Positions 43,285 to 52,150 of a stretch of DNA of 64,000 bases are shown here, in pieces (position 1 is the first letter of the stretch; every line of letters starts with the position of its first letter). The stretch covers positions 3,257,977 through 3,321,976 of the forward strand of contig NC_018068.1 of assembly GCF_000255115.2 (NCBI RefSeq), written 5' to 3'. The stretch comes from Desulfosporosinus acidiphilus SJ4. GTDB lineage: Bacteria; Bacillota; Desulfitobacteriia; Desulfitobacteriales; Desulfitobacteriaceae. Under the pieces are notes generated by a model, which was not told the DNA's origin, did no database searches, and saw only the letters and a program-made list of their open reading frames with translations. Position numbers and translations under genes: made by a program.

Positions 43285-44037
43285 ATGTGGCTTAATCTTC
43301 TTATTGTCATCATTTTAGGTTTCTTGGCAGCGGCAGTTGATGCAATTGCAGGAGGCGGCGGACTCATAAGCCTACCGGCTTTATTACTCATTGGTGTACC
43401 CCCTCAACTAGCTCTAGGAACGAATAAGTTCGCTGCGTCCATGGCTTCCCTAAACAGTTCCATCACCTTCGCTCGTTCAGGTAAAGTGCATTTTCCATTA
43501 GTAAAATGGCAAATCCCCTTTACGTTTATTGGAGCGTTGCTTGGAGTATGGGCAGTCCTCAGCGTCAGTTCTCAATTTCTGAACAAAGTTGTCTTAATCT
43601 TAATCCTAATTGTCGGAATTTATACGATACTCCACAAGAACTTAGGTATGGAAAACCGCTTTGAACAATTAGTTCCCTCAAAACTTAGGGCAGGCTGTTG
43701 CTTTGCCTTGGCTTTAGGTTTCTACGACGGTTTCTTTGGCCCAGGAACAGGCTCTTTCTTAATTTTCTCCTTTATCGCACTTTTCGGCTTTGATTTCGTT
43801 TCAGCATCGGCAAATTCAAAGGTCTTAAATTTCGTCAGTAATTTTGCCTCACTGATACTATTTGCTTGGAACGGTAAAATCCTCTTCTTATACGGGATCC
43901 CAATGGCTCTGGCTATGATTTTAGGCTCATTTCTGGGAACAAAACTTGCCATTCGTCGGGGCGCCGCTCTTGTAAAACCTATCTTTATTACAATGTCTCT
44001 TTTAGTAGCATTTAAGTTAATTTACCAATATATTTAA
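43285..44037 (+). CDS. TauE/SafE-family (TSUP) membrane transporter
   Basis: 250 residues, eight or so helices. The pattern AAAVDAIAGGGGLISLPALLLIG, GTNKFAASMASLNSSITF and GFYDGFFGPGTGSFLIF is typical. These export sulfite, sulfoacetate or related anions. In a likely sulfur-reducing organism, sulfite or sulfonate export is plausible but inferred. Confidence 0.92.
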   Translation: MWLNLLIVIILGFLAAAVDAIAGGGGLISLPALLLIGVPPQLALGTNKFAASMASLNSSITFARSGKVHFPLVKWQIPFTFIGALLGVWAVLSVSSQFLNKVVLILILIVGIYTILHKNLGMENRFEQLVPSKLRAGCCFALALGFYDGFFGPGTGSFLIFSFIALFGFDFVSASANSKVLNFVSNFASLILFAWNGKILFLYGIPMALAMILGSFLGTKLAIRRGAALVKPIFITMSLLVAFKLIYQYI

Positions 44038-44087
44038 AATTTATTATTTACTTATTCCAATTTATATTATTGAATTATAGGAAAATA

Positions 44088-44136
44088 GAGTGCTCCCTAG
44101 TCAAAGGCTTTCGTTACCTCCGACTAGGGAGCTCTT
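44088..44136. terminator. Terminator between the TSUP and VanW genes
   Basis: GCTCCCTAGTC pairs with GACTAGGGAGC, 50 bases after the permease stop; lies between convergent genes. Confidence 0.75.
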
Positions 44137-44193
44137 CTTATAGGGGCAGGTCCCATGCCGCAAAAGCGGTACCACTGATGATTAAAGTGATAA

Positions 44194-45309
44194 CTACTTG
44201 AAATCATCGCTGAATACATCGGGTCGAACTGGATAACCATCCGGTTGTTGAACAGGATGATTAGCATCTGAAACTCCAAACAGTCTAATTCTTAACCAAT
44301 TTTCGCCTGTTAGAGCACTGACAAGAAGATAACCCTTTGTATTATTTTGAAAGCGAAAGTCAAGCAGACCATAAGCAACAGTGGCATCTTGACCTTTTGA
44401 AACGTAAGATACGGGCAACGAGTGAACATGTCTTTCTTCCACTTTTAAGTTTGCTTGACGAACAGCTTGAAACAAGGTGCTGGAGTCTTGGCAAACGCCC
44501 CCCCCATCTCCTTTGACCTCTTTGCTATCTACGAAAATATAAGCGGGAAGGTACCCAGCCGCCTCAGTGCGTTCCCCAACCACCTTATTGTAAGAAAAAA
44601 CCTCACCTGGGGCAATCAAGTGATTATTAATGGCATTAGCGGCTAATCTTACATTTTTGGTTCTTGAAATATCTTCGGGATTAAAATAAGTAGTATAATC
44701 TCCTAAGACATCCCCGACTTCATTGAGTTGATCCGTAGCAGGTTGAATTGGAACATCTTTTACTACCGCTTCAACTTGTTTGTCTGTATGGTTAGCGGCA
44801 ATTTTACGCCATGTTGCGTCAATGTCCAGCGTTTGTCCTTTTTTACCTGCTATCTTTATAAAATGATGATTTTCATAAGAAATTGTTGCCGGAAGCATCG
44901 GTTCATTAATCTGGGTACTAATAGTCTTCAGTTGAGAAACAATATCTTCCCGGTCCAATTCTAAGACCGGATTCAAAACCGGTTTATGAATTAAACTTTG
45001 AAAGACATCCCAGTACCAAACTCCAGATGTGGGCGGAAAAACTTGGTTCAGCCAGTTGTCAATTTTAATGTAGGAGCGTTCCAATCTTAAGGGAAATATT
45101 TTTCCTTGGTAAACTACAGTCTTGGGAATCTCCGCTTTTAATTCAGAAGCTACCTCAGCTTGATTCAATCCAGAAAAGTTCCGACCCCAAATGATTAAAC
45201 CTGATGGTGCGCGGTTATGTGTACTAGCATAAGCTACTACGCTCCCCAGACTTAAAGTTACACAAAACTGAACAACTAACGCGGTCAGAATGAATCCAGC
45301 CTTTTTCAT
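44194..45309 (-). CDS. VanW-family secreted protein (YoaR type)
   Basis: 371 residues: signal peptide (cleavage expected after VVAYA), a peptidoglycan-binding-like N-terminal half (about 30-190), then the VanW domain (about 215-350) with NHLIAPGEVFSYNKVVGERT, GYLPAYIFVDSKEVKGDGGGVCQDSSTLFQA in two segments, and DATVAYGLLDFRFQN. It acts outside the membrane on the cell wall. Fifteen bases follow the PRC-barrel gene. Confidence 0.92.
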   Translation of the reverse strand: MKKAGFILTALVVQFCVTLSLGSVVAYASTHNRAPSGLIIWGRNFSGLNQAEVASELKAEIPKTVVYQGKIFPLRLERSYIKIDNWLNQVFPPTSGVWYWDVFQSLIHKPVLNPVLELDREDIVSQLKTISTQINEPMLPATISYENHHFIKIAGKKGQTLDIDATWRKIAANHTDKQVEAVVKDVPIQPATDQLNEVGDVLGDYTTYFNPEDISRTKNVRLAANAINNHLIAPGEVFSYNKVVGERTEAAGYLPAYIFVDSKEVKGDGGGVCQDSSTLFQAVRQANLKVEERHVHSLPVSYVSKGQDATVAYGLLDFRFQNNTKGYLLVSALTGENWLRIRLFGVSDANHPVQQPDGYPVRPDVFSDDFK

Positions 45310-45323
45310 TACTTTTCAGTTCC

Positions 45324-46103
45324 TTAATTTTTCTGTAAGTGCGATGTGATTTCCATCAATGTACTGCGCGAAGTAATAAACGATATCATTTCAGGAGTAA
45401 TCCGTTCTCCTGCCCGCAAAACATTCCCATTGTCCAAAACAATGTCTTTTTCTACTATTTTGCCAATAAAATACTGCAGTTGACGCTGTTCAAACAGGTT
45501 AAATCCCTTATCGGCTTCGACCTCACCAGGAGCAGGAACTGGGGCAGGAGCAGGAGCGGCCTGTTCCTTGGCTTCTGTTACAGCGCTATTGGAAACCGAT
45601 TCAACATTTCCAATTTGCGGTTTCCCTTGAATAGGTTCTTCGTTAAACCCCTCTACAATAAGCAATTCCTTACCTAAGGTAATAACCTTTTCGGCTCCAA
45701 TTTCATGCTCTTGGTTATTAGTTTTAAAAATACAAGCAGCAATGCGGCCTGTCTCTTCATCGATAAGTATCTCGGTAACTTCTCCAATCAATTGCCCTTT
45801 TTTAGTCAGCACTTTTGTTCCAATCACTCGGGTATCCAAATTTAATAACTTTTGAGCATCTACATTTTGAGCAACATCTTGAATAACATTAGGGTTTGGT
45901 ATCGTCATAGCGAATTCACCAACACCTAAAATATCTTTAAAGGCAATAATCTTGGCGCCAAAATAATCTGTAGGCTGATCAACAATAACAAAGTCTAAGG
46001 TTTTCTCTTGCGGATTAAGAACAAAATCCTTGACCACACCCGTTTGAGTACCATCCGAGATACTAATAATCCTTAATCCCATAATTTCTTTTGTAGGTTT
46101 CAT
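45324..46103 (-). CDS. Protein with two PRC-barrel domains and a C-terminal extension
   Basis: 259 residues. Two PRC-barrels (about 5-80 and 85-150; LRIISISDGTQTGVVKDFVLN and TRVIGTKVLTKKGQLIGEVTE). A Pro/Ala/Glu linker (APAPAPVPAPGEVEADKG, around residue 195) leads to a short C-terminal part (QLQYFIGKIVEKDIVLDNG). PRC-barrels bind RNA or nucleoproteins. It is next to the acidic-repeat protein gene, 19 bases downstream. Confidence 0.88.
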   Translation of the reverse strand: MKPTKEIMGLRIISISDGTQTGVVKDFVLNPQEKTLDFVIVDQPTDYFGAKIIAFKDILGVGEFAMTIPNPNVIQDVAQNVDAQKLLNLDTRVIGTKVLTKKGQLIGEVTEILIDEETGRIAACIFKTNNQEHEIGAEKVITLGKELLIVEGFNEEPIQGKPQIGNVESVSNSAVTEAKEQAAPAPAPVPAPGEVEADKGFNLFEQRQLQYFIGKIVEKDIVLDNGNVLRAGERITPEMISFITSRSTLMEITSHLQKN

Positions 46104-46122
46104 TTTGCAAACCAGCCCCCTA

Positions 46123-47826
46123 TTAATATAAATATTTATCGAGACCTTCTTTTTTTAACCAGATCTCAAATTGGTATTGTAAATCCAAACTGAATTGTGA
46201 ACTATACTTTCGGGCATATTTCATAATTCTAAAAACTGCATAGTCAGATTTTCCAATATTCTTCCAGAGCCAATAACAATCCAAAATTAAGTAAAAAGCT
46301 ACATCAGGCTTAGGTTCCAGAGTTAAAGCATGCATAAAATAAACTGCTGCCTGAGTAAAATTCCCAGCAAATTTCTCATTAAAGCCCAAATCAATAAGTT
46401 CTTCTAAGGATAAGGAGTCTAGCCGCTCATTCGTATGAACTTCAACCAATACAGATTCCTCAGGTAACGCTTCCGACGCAACAATTTCCTCAGGGTATTC
46501 CTCGGCGACTTCGGGTTCCTCGATTTCTTCTTCGGTGACTTCCGGTTCCTCAGTTGCCTCTTCGGTGACTTCAATTTCCTCAGTTACCTCTTCGGCGACT
46601 TCAGTTACCTCGGTTTCCTCTTCGGTGACTTCCGGTTCCTCAGTTGCTTCTTCGGTGACTTCAATTTCCCCAGTTACCTCTTCGGTGACTTCCGGTTCCT
46701 CAGTTGTCTCTTCGGCGACTTCAATTTCCTCAGTTACCTCTTCGGCGACTTCAGTTACCTCGGTTTCCTCTTCGGCGACTTCAGTTACCTCGGTTTCCTC
46801 TTCGGCGACTTCAGTTACCTCGGTTTCCTCTTCGGCGACTTCAATTTCCTCAGTTACCTCTTCGGCGACTTCAGTTACCTCGGTTTCCTCTTCGGCGACT
46901 TCCATTACCTCGGTTTCCTCTTCGGTGATTTCCGGTTCCTCAGTTTCCTCTTCGGCGACTTCAGTTACCTCGGTTTCCTCTTCGGCGACTTCAGTTACCT
47001 CGGTTTCCTCTTCGGCGACTTCAGTTACCTCGGTTTCCTCTTCGGCGACTTCAATTTCCTCAGTTACCTCTTCGGCGACTTCCATTACCTCGGTTTCCTC
47101 TTCGGCGACTTCCATTACCTCGGTTTCCTCTTCGGCGACTTCCATTACCTCGGTTTCCTCTTCGGCGACTTCCATTACCTCGGTCTCCTCTTTGGTGACT
47201 TCCGGTTCCTCAGTTGCCTCTTCATCGACTTCAATTACCTCAGTTGCCTCTTCGGTGACTTTTGTCCCCTCGAATTCTTCATCCGCTTTGTTTTCACCGA
47301 GTTCCTCTTTCTGTAAGTCTTCGGCATGATATGCTTCTACTGCTGCTGCTTCGTTCAATACTTCATTCCTGTCTAAACGAGAGTTTTCTATGCACTCGGA
47401 ATCCTCAAAGTCATAGAGCTCGCCGGATATTAGTTCCGCTTGATTCGAATGGTCTTTCTCCGCAATGGATTCTGCTATGCCGAAATTTTGATGACTACTA
47501 GAGTAACCTTCATCATTGAGGTTAATTTGTTCATTTCTTTTGTCGTTATTCCTCGTTTCAGCATAGCTGTCTCTTTGGGAATCTGTTTTTTGTTTTTTGA
47601 CAATTTTCACAACGATGCTTGGCCAAAAAGAACCTGCGAATATCAGGACTATAGTTAAAATAAGCCACAAACTAATATACCCTGACTGGAGAGCACTGGG
47701 AAAAGCCATCACATCTCCACACAATAAGAAAGCAATAAAAACAGCACTTCGTTTAGTCAATCCCCAAGATTTTGCTCTCACAGTTATGAACGCAACAAAC
47801 GGAATACTTCCCAAAAAAACAATCAC
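46123..47826 (-). CDS. Membrane protein with a long acidic decapeptide repeat and a C-terminal TPR-like domain
   Basis: About 567 residues. Three N-terminal membrane helices (FLGSIPFVAFITVRA, FIAFLLCGDVMAFPSA, LWLILTIVLIFAGSFW), then a linker, then about 25 copies of a 10-residue unit rich in Glu, Val and Thr (EVTEVAEEET; 30-bp unit, DNA about 46490-47270). The C-terminal 100 residues form a helical, TPR-like domain (LGFNEKFAGNFTQAAVYFMHAL). The start is uncertain: I used the GTG at 47826; a longer reading to 48042 starts inside a family 1 repeat. Function unknown; the repeat may span the cell wall or act as a charged spacer. Confidence 0.7.
   Translation of the reverse strand: MIVFLGSIPFVAFITVRAKSWGLTKRSAVFIAFLLCGDVMAFPSALQSGYISLWLILTIVLIFAGSFWPSIVVKIVKKQKTDSQRDSYAETRNNDKRNEQINLNDEGYSSSHQNFGIAESIAEKDHSNQAELISGELYDFEDSECIENSRLDRNEVLNEAAAVEAYHAEDLQKEELGENKADEEFEGTKVTEEATEVIEVDEEATEEPEVTKEETEVMEVAEEETEVMEVAEEETEVMEVAEEETEVMEVAEEVTEEIEVAEEETEVTEVAEEETEVTEVAEEETEVTEVAEEETEEPEITEEETEVMEVAEEETEVTEVAEEVTEEIEVAEEETEVTEVAEEETEVTEVAEEETEVTEVAEEVTEEIEVAEETTEEPEVTEEVTGEIEVTEEATEEPEVTEEETEVTEVAEEVTEEIEVTEEATEEPEVTEEEIEEPEVAEEYPEEIVASEALPEESVLVEVHTNERLDSLSLEELIDLGFNEKFAGNFTQAAVYFMHALTLEPKPDVAFYLILDCYWLWKNIGKSDYAVFRIMKYARKYSSQFSLDLQYQFEIWLKKEGLDKYLY
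46490..47270 (-). repeat. 30-bp tandem repeat in the acidic-repeat gene
   Basis: About 26 units of the type that encode EVTEVAEEET / EVMEVAEEET / EPEVTEEATE in a mixed order. Nearly identical units are grouped (47050-47180, 46740-46860 and 46930-47050), suggesting recent duplications. Opposite-strand frames are also open and rich in serine; those are artefacts. Confidence 0.92.
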
Positions 47827-47989
47827 TTCATATGCCAGAGTACGGGTCCCCCCTTCTTCTGTACAATCTTTATTTAGATTCGACAGAAAATTACTTTCTC
47901 CTTCTTCTATTTCCACAGTTTGCAAGCATTCTGCGCTGCGAAAAATACAGTGAATTCTGATTCGAATTACATTTGTTGCATTCGTATAT

Positions 47990-48130
47990 AAAGAAAACTT
48001 AGCTGGCGCTAAGCCTCCGGCGAAGCGGCAGGTTAGTTGCACTTATGCCAGAGGACGAAGACACTGTCTTCGCACGTATAAACTCTTCTTGCAGTATTTA
48101 GCCAAAGGTTATACTTTCTGATAGTATAAG
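47990..48130 (-). repeat. Dispersed repeat family 1, copy F (full length)
   Basis: Head AAAGAAAACTTAG...CTAAG, GCCTCCGGCGAAGCGGCAGG, core GTTGCACTTATGCC, central hairpin CGAAGACA/TGTCTTCG, tail CCAAAGGTTATACTTTCTGATAGTATAAG. Nearly identical to copy C. Confidence 0.85.
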
Positions 48131-48136
48131 AAAAGA

Positions 48137-48168
48137 AAAACCCCGCTATTTTAATGATGCGGAGTTTT
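48137..48168 (-). terminator. Terminator after the small membrane protein at 48220
   Basis: AAAACcCCGC pairs with GCGGaGTTTT with one mismatch; minus-strand side reads GGGGTTTTTCTTTTC. Confidence 0.75.
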
Positions 48169-48219
48169 GAATTCATTCATTCTGCTATATTTTGTTTAAA
48201 ATTGAAAAAAGCACCTGTC

Positions 48220-48366
48220 TTAAGCCTCTTGAGCCCTTGACACAAAACCACGATCTTTAGGAACTTTTAGAAGTGATTTTAAAATTTGAAAACCAGAAGT
48301 AACAATTACTGAAGCACAACTTAAAAGAAAAAAGCCAATCATCACTGTTCCAATCCAAGTTAACAT
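48220..48366 (-). CDS. Small membrane protein
   Basis: 48 residues, read directly: MLTWIGTVMIGFFLLSCASV ... LKSLLKVPKDRGFVSRAQEA. One N-terminal membrane helix and a basic cytoplasmic tail. The ATG follows AGGGAGTG. Unrecognised. Confidence 0.6.
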   Translation of the reverse strand: MLTWIGTVMIGFFLLSCASVIVTSGFQILKSLLKVPKDRGFVSRAQEA

Positions 48367-48513
48367 ATGCACACTCCCTAATGTATTTAATATCATTATA
48401 GCCGTTCCTTATCTTGCTATAATGATAGCATATATATATAAAAAAGGAAAGTGATTGTATTCACTTTCCCAAAGTTTAACTCTTTTAAATTATTTTTATT
48501 TTCAAAAATGACT

Positions 48514-49128
48514 CTATTCCCAAATAAGTCCATTATCTTCAGGCGAAATTTGACTGTTGGAGAAATTCCCCAGCCACGTTAAGAATAATTCTCTTTGTTC
48601 TTCCGGAACAGAGATTATCATATCAACAGCTTCACTAAATTCTTCACCTTTGATATGGTAATCCTTTTGCTCCAATTGATATTTCAAGGAAGCATATAAA
48701 TCATATGAAACGCGTAATCGATATTGATGAAAAAGAGTCAATTGAACTAACTGTATTTCCTCAAAAACCTTCTTTGCGGTACCGCCGTAAGCTCTTGTTA
48801 AACCACCAGTACCGAGAAGAACTCCTCCAAAATACCTAACAACAACCAGTAAGATGTTCCATATATTTTGATGTTTGAGAATATCAAGGACCGGTCGCCC
48901 TCCTGTTCCTTGGGGTTCTCCATCGTCAGAAGCTTTTTCCAAATGGCCATCATGCAGACGGTAGGCATAAACATAATGCCGCGCATTCGGATAATCCTGA
49001 CGGATTCGCTGCATTGCCTGATTGATTTGTTCAAGACAGTTTACAGGCATTCCAATTCCTATAAAACGTGATTTATCTATAGTTTGCTCGGCAATTGTTT
49101 TTTGGGAGAGTGTATAAAACCCTTCCAT
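48514..49128 (-). CDS. YigZ/IMPACT-family protein (UPF0029)
   Basis: 204 residues. IMPACT N-terminal domain with NARHYVYAYRLHDG, ASDDGEPQGTGGRPVLDIL and VVVRYFGGVLLGTGGLTRAYG, plus the small C-terminal domain. In bacteria the function is uncertain, possibly translation-related or peptidase-like. Its start lies two bases after the stop of the thioesterase gene. Confidence 0.94.
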   Translation of the reverse strand: MEGFYTLSQKTIAEQTIDKSRFIGIGMPVNCLEQINQAMQRIRQDYPNARHYVYAYRLHDGHLEKASDDGEPQGTGGRPVLDILKHQNIWNILLVVVRYFGGVLLGTGGLTRAYGGTAKKVFEEIQLVQLTLFHQYRLRVSYDLYASLKYQLEQKDYHIKGEEFSEAVDMIISVPEEQRELFLTWLGNFSNSQISPEDNGLIWE

Positions 49129-49130
49129 AA

Positions 49131-49520
49131 TTAAATCTCCCGGTTCCTTTTCTGAGCTTTGTTTAAAAAAGGTTCTATATCAATAATAAAGCGTTCGTGC
49201 TTGCCGGCTCCGATCTGTCCCGCTTCATCGCTGGCTTCCACTGTAAACACTAATCTCCTCCGGTCAATTTCAATCAACTCAGCAGTTGCTGTTATTTTAA
49301 CGCCTATAGTAGTGGCAGCAATATGATTGATTGTCAAAGAAGTTCCTACACTCGATTGTCCCTCAGGTAATTCCAAAGCGTTTACAGCGGCTTGTTCCAT
49401 GAGTGCCACCATGGCAGGTGTGGCAAATACTTCTAAATTTCCGCTTCCCATAGATTTAGCCGTATTTGAGAACGTTACATTTGTCTCAGCATAACCCCGC
49501 ATCCCAATACTAATCGCCAC
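49131..49520 (-). CDS. Hotdog-fold thioesterase, fluoroacetyl-CoA-thioesterase (FlK) type
   Basis: 129 residues. Single hotdog domain: FATPAMVALMEQAAVNAL on the helix with the catalytic-type Glu, SVGTSLTINHIAATTIGVKITATAEL on the strands, and GAGKHERFIID. Members hydrolyse acyl-CoA thioesters, but the physiological substrate in Firmicutes is unknown. Operon with the YigZ-type gene. Confidence 0.88.
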   Translation of the reverse strand: MAISIGMRGYAETNVTFSNTAKSMGSGNLEVFATPAMVALMEQAAVNALELPEGQSSVGTSLTINHIAATTIGVKITATAELIEIDRRRLVFTVEASDEAGQIGAGKHERFIIDIEPFLNKAQKRNREI

Positions 49521-49624
49521 TATACTACATCCTTTTATTAAAAATTTACGTATATTCTATCATAAAATAAAGTAGTGTGTGAAATTATCACAACACTACT
49601 TTTAAACAAAAGTATTTTCAAGAA

Positions 49625-49750
49625 TTACATTTTAGCCAGCCAATAACCAATGTAACCCACTACTACAATACCAACAATGTGCAAAACCCACCAGCCTGTC
49701 CGAAACGCTCCCCAAGTGCCTAAATCCATCCGTTCACGCAAATCGGCCAT
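49625..49750 (-). CDS. Small membrane protein
   Basis: 41 residues, read directly: MADLRERMDLGTWGAFRTGW, then WVLHIVGIVVVGYIGYWLAKM. An N-terminal basic part and one membrane helix. AAAGGATG precedes the ATG. Twenty bases after the CBS protein gene on the same strand. Confidence 0.6.
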   Translation of the reverse strand: MADLRERMDLGTWGAFRTGWWVLHIVGIVVVGYIGYWLAKM

Positions 49751-49770
49751 TTACGTTTCATCCTTTCTGA

Positions 49771-50202
49771 TTAGTTCATATTCTGATGGGCTCCTCGAGA
49801 AATATCGCTCAGAGCATCTCCTGCTTCATTAACATGGATTCTTTCAATCGCCAAATCTCCGATAGCCAGAATGCCAACTAATTTTCCTTGGTCTACGACA
49901 GGAAGCCTTCTGATTTGATATTGCGACATTAAATCGGCCGCTTCATGAACATCTTGATTTGAGGAAACACTAACAATATTTTTACTCATAATTTCTTGTA
50001 CTAAAGTAGTATTATAATCCTTACCGGCAGCTACGACGTTTAAAACAATATCTCGATCTGTAATCATGCCAACTACTTTACCGTTATCACAAATTGGAAT
50101 GGATCCAACATCATCCTTCTTCATCAAACGTGCAGCATCTGCAACCGAGGTTTTGGATCCTGCCCAATCAACAGTGCTTGTCATTACGTCACTGACTTTC
50201 AT
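49771..50202 (-). CDS. Two-CBS-domain protein
   Basis: 143 residues made of two CBS motifs (about 1-60 and 70-130): VGSIPICDNGKVVGMITDRDIV and IRRLPVVDQGKLVGILAIGDLA. CBS pairs bind adenine nucleotides. Stand-alone proteins of this type act as energy sensors. ATG after AGGAGGGT. The five-copy 19-bp repeat lies upstream. Confidence 0.95.
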   Translation of the reverse strand: MKVSDVMTSTVDWAGSKTSVADAARLMKKDDVGSIPICDNGKVVGMITDRDIVLNVVAAGKDYNTTLVQEIMSKNIVSVSSNQDVHEAADLMSQYQIRRLPVVDQGKLVGILAIGDLAIERIHVNEAGDALSDISRGAHQNMN

Positions 50203-50374
50203 TGTTTTACCCTCCTAAATAATAATTATCTAAACAGGATTAGTATGTACATTATTAATAAATCCATGCCAAGCTGTTAATATTATTTTAAGCAGCAGTT
50301 ACTTAGTTACGTAATAAATTTTCATTATTCGGTGGTGCAGCTTTCGGGAATGGAGGTATAACGGTAACAACCGG

Positions 50375-50469
50375 ATGTTATCTATACTAATAGATGTTAT
50401 CTATACTAATAGATGTTATCTATACTAATAGATGTTATCTATACTAATAGATGTTATCTATACTAATAG
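50375..50469. repeat. Five perfect tandem copies of a 19-bp unit
   Basis: The unit ATGTTATCTATACTAATAG occurs five times without change at 50375, 50394, 50413, 50432 and 50451. Each copy holds a dyad ATCTAT-acta-ATAGAT. It is in the 411-base gap between the CBS gene start and menG. Unlike a CRISPR, there are no spacers. Confidence 0.97.
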
Positions 50470-50613
50470 GATAAATAAGGGAGTATCATTTGCTACCTCC
50501 AGATAAAGTAGTTTTACGACACTCCCAACTTTCTATCCTATTCAAATACCTCACCCTGCCGAACTTAGTAACTTTTAATGAAGTGTTGCAAATGGCATGT
50601 GATGCTAAGTAAA

Positions 50614-51339
50614 CTAATAAAACTTTGGCTTTGTGCCGACGATAATCGCAACAACACCGCCTGCCAAATTAATATACTTCGTATTTTCCAAACCACACTC
50701 TGCAAAAATTTTAACGAGTTCCTGCTGTGCCGGGAATTCCAGCGCAGAGTCATGTAGATATTGATAAGCACTGGCCTTTTTAGCCCAAATTTGCCCCATC
50801 AAGGGAATTAATTTTTCGAAATATAACCAATAAACTTGTTTGAAACCAGGAAATGACGGCTTAGCCATGTCTAAGGAAACTACCTTGCCTCCCGGCTTAA
50901 CAACACGTGCCATCTCTCTAATACCTTTTCTTAAATCCGGTAAATTTCGCAACCCCCATCCTACAGTGACTCCATCAAAAGAATTATCCGGAAAAGGAAG
51001 TTCCATAGCATCTCCTTGCATAAATTCAATCCAATGCATATCCGGAGTTTCAGCAAGTGTCTGCCGGGCAACATCGAGCATTTTTTGCGAGAAGTCTAAA
51101 CCGGTGACTTTGCCTTTACTGCCTACTGTCTTGCCTAATTCCATGGAAAACTGTCCTGTCCCGCAGCAAACGTCCAGAATACTCATGCCGGGTTTAGCAC
51201 CGACCTGCTGAACGGCTAGTCTTCGCCAGCGTTTGTCCATTCCCAAGCTCATTAAGCTATTCATTAAATCATAATGACCCGCAATTGCATTGAACGTTTC
51301 TTGAACATAAGTTGCTTTATCTTTTCCTGAAAAATCCAT
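50614..51339 (-). CDS. menG: Demethylmenaquinone methyltransferase
   Basis: 241 residues from the ATG at 51339, preceded by GGGAGAAAG. SAM-binding motif DVCCGTGQFSMEL, GLDFSQKMLDVA, GDAMELPFPDNSFDGVTVGWGLRNL (in parts), and VVKPGGKVVSLDM. UbiE/MenG methylates demethylmenaquinone in the last step of menaquinone synthesis, common to both menaquinone routes. Confidence 0.94.
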   Translation of the reverse strand: MDFSGKDKATYVQETFNAIAGHYDLMNSLMSLGMDKRWRRLAVQQVGAKPGMSILDVCCGTGQFSMELGKTVGSKGKVTGLDFSQKMLDVARQTLAETPDMHWIEFMQGDAMELPFPDNSFDGVTVGWGLRNLPDLRKGIREMARVVKPGGKVVSLDMAKPSFPGFKQVYWLYFEKLIPLMGQIWAKKASAYQYLHDSALEFPAQQELVKIFAECGLENTKYINLAGGVVAIIVGTKPKFY

Positions 51340-51438
51340 AAGCTTTCTCCCATTCTTACGATCATGTCTCACTATAGTATTGGACATTCGTATAAATAAT
51401 ACGCGATTGGGCGTTTGTTGTCTAGGCTGAATAAGTGT

Positions 51439-51465
51439 AAAGAAAAACTCGGCTTGTGCCGAGCT
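51439..51465 (-). terminator. Terminator of the TetR gene
   Basis: CTCGGC-ttgt-GCCGAG with AAAGAAAAA on the left, giving TTTTTCTTT on the minus strand. It is nearly the same as the left end of the family 1 repeats. Confidence 0.85.
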
Positions 51466-51473
51466 TGTTGACC

Positions 51474-52067
51474 TTAATTAATTTCTCCGATCTTGAAAGC
51501 ACCACACATGAGATCGAAAACAACCTCTTCCATCCCCTCTAAGGACCTTGGCTTTTTGGAAATAACCCAATCACTAACCATGGCATCCAATGTGCCAAAA
51601 AACATTTGTCGTCCGACTTTCACGTCGTACAACAACAGCTCACCCTTATTAACGCCTTCAGTCAAAACCAGTTCAATTATATGAAAATATTCCCGAAGGG
51701 GACCGGAAATAGCTTCTCTGATGGTTGGATTAGATTGCCTCAACTCAATCTGAGTAAACATCGCTAAGGATCTGTTTTCCTGCATATATCTCAAATGTGT
51801 TTTTATGATACGTAATAGTCGCTCCTTGGCAGACTGGCACTCCTCTATTTCATGACGGATCTCATTAATGAATTGTCCCATGCGCTCCGTAAATAAGCTG
51901 ATAAGAATATCTTCTTTATTTTTAAAATAAAGATAAATCGTTCCATCGGCAACACCGGCTAATTTAGCAATTTTAGATATTTGACTGTTAAAGAAACCAT
52001 ATTCGGCAAATGCCTCCGTTGCCGCGTCAAGAATCGCTTGATATTTTTCCTCACGGGGTCTACTCAT
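51474..52067 (-). CDS. TetR-family regulator
   Basis: 197 residues. N-terminal helix-turn-helix (KYQAILDAATEAFAEYGFFNSQISKIAKLAGVADGTIYLYFKNKEDILI in parts). The C-terminal region resembles FadR-type TetR proteins that sense fatty acyl-CoA (LFTERMGQFINEIRHEIEE, FFGTLDAMVSDWVI), but the ligand is uncertain. No enzyme operon follows; menG is next on the same strand after a terminator. Confidence 0.92.
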   Translation of the reverse strand: MSRPREEKYQAILDAATEAFAEYGFFNSQISKIAKLAGVADGTIYLYFKNKEDILISLFTERMGQFINEIRHEIEECQSAKERLLRIIKTHLRYMQENRSLAMFTQIELRQSNPTIREAISGPLREYFHIIELVLTEGVNKGELLLYDVKVGRQMFFGTLDAMVSDWVISKKPRSLEGMEEVVFDLMCGAFKIGEIN

Positions 52068-52150
52068 TAGGAAGGACTCCCTTCAATCACAGATAACTCC
52101 ATCTAAGCAATAGTTAGATGATATCATATTTTTTGATTTTCATAAATACT

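Noticed and set aside
46535-47329. Long serine/threonine-rich ORF on the plus strand opposite the acidic repeats
   Set aside because: It is an exact antisense by-product of the 30-bp repeat; it has no ribosome binding site and only low-complexity sequence.
50375-50469. CRISPR array
   Set aside because: The five units are directly adjacent with no spacers, and the unit is only 19 bp.
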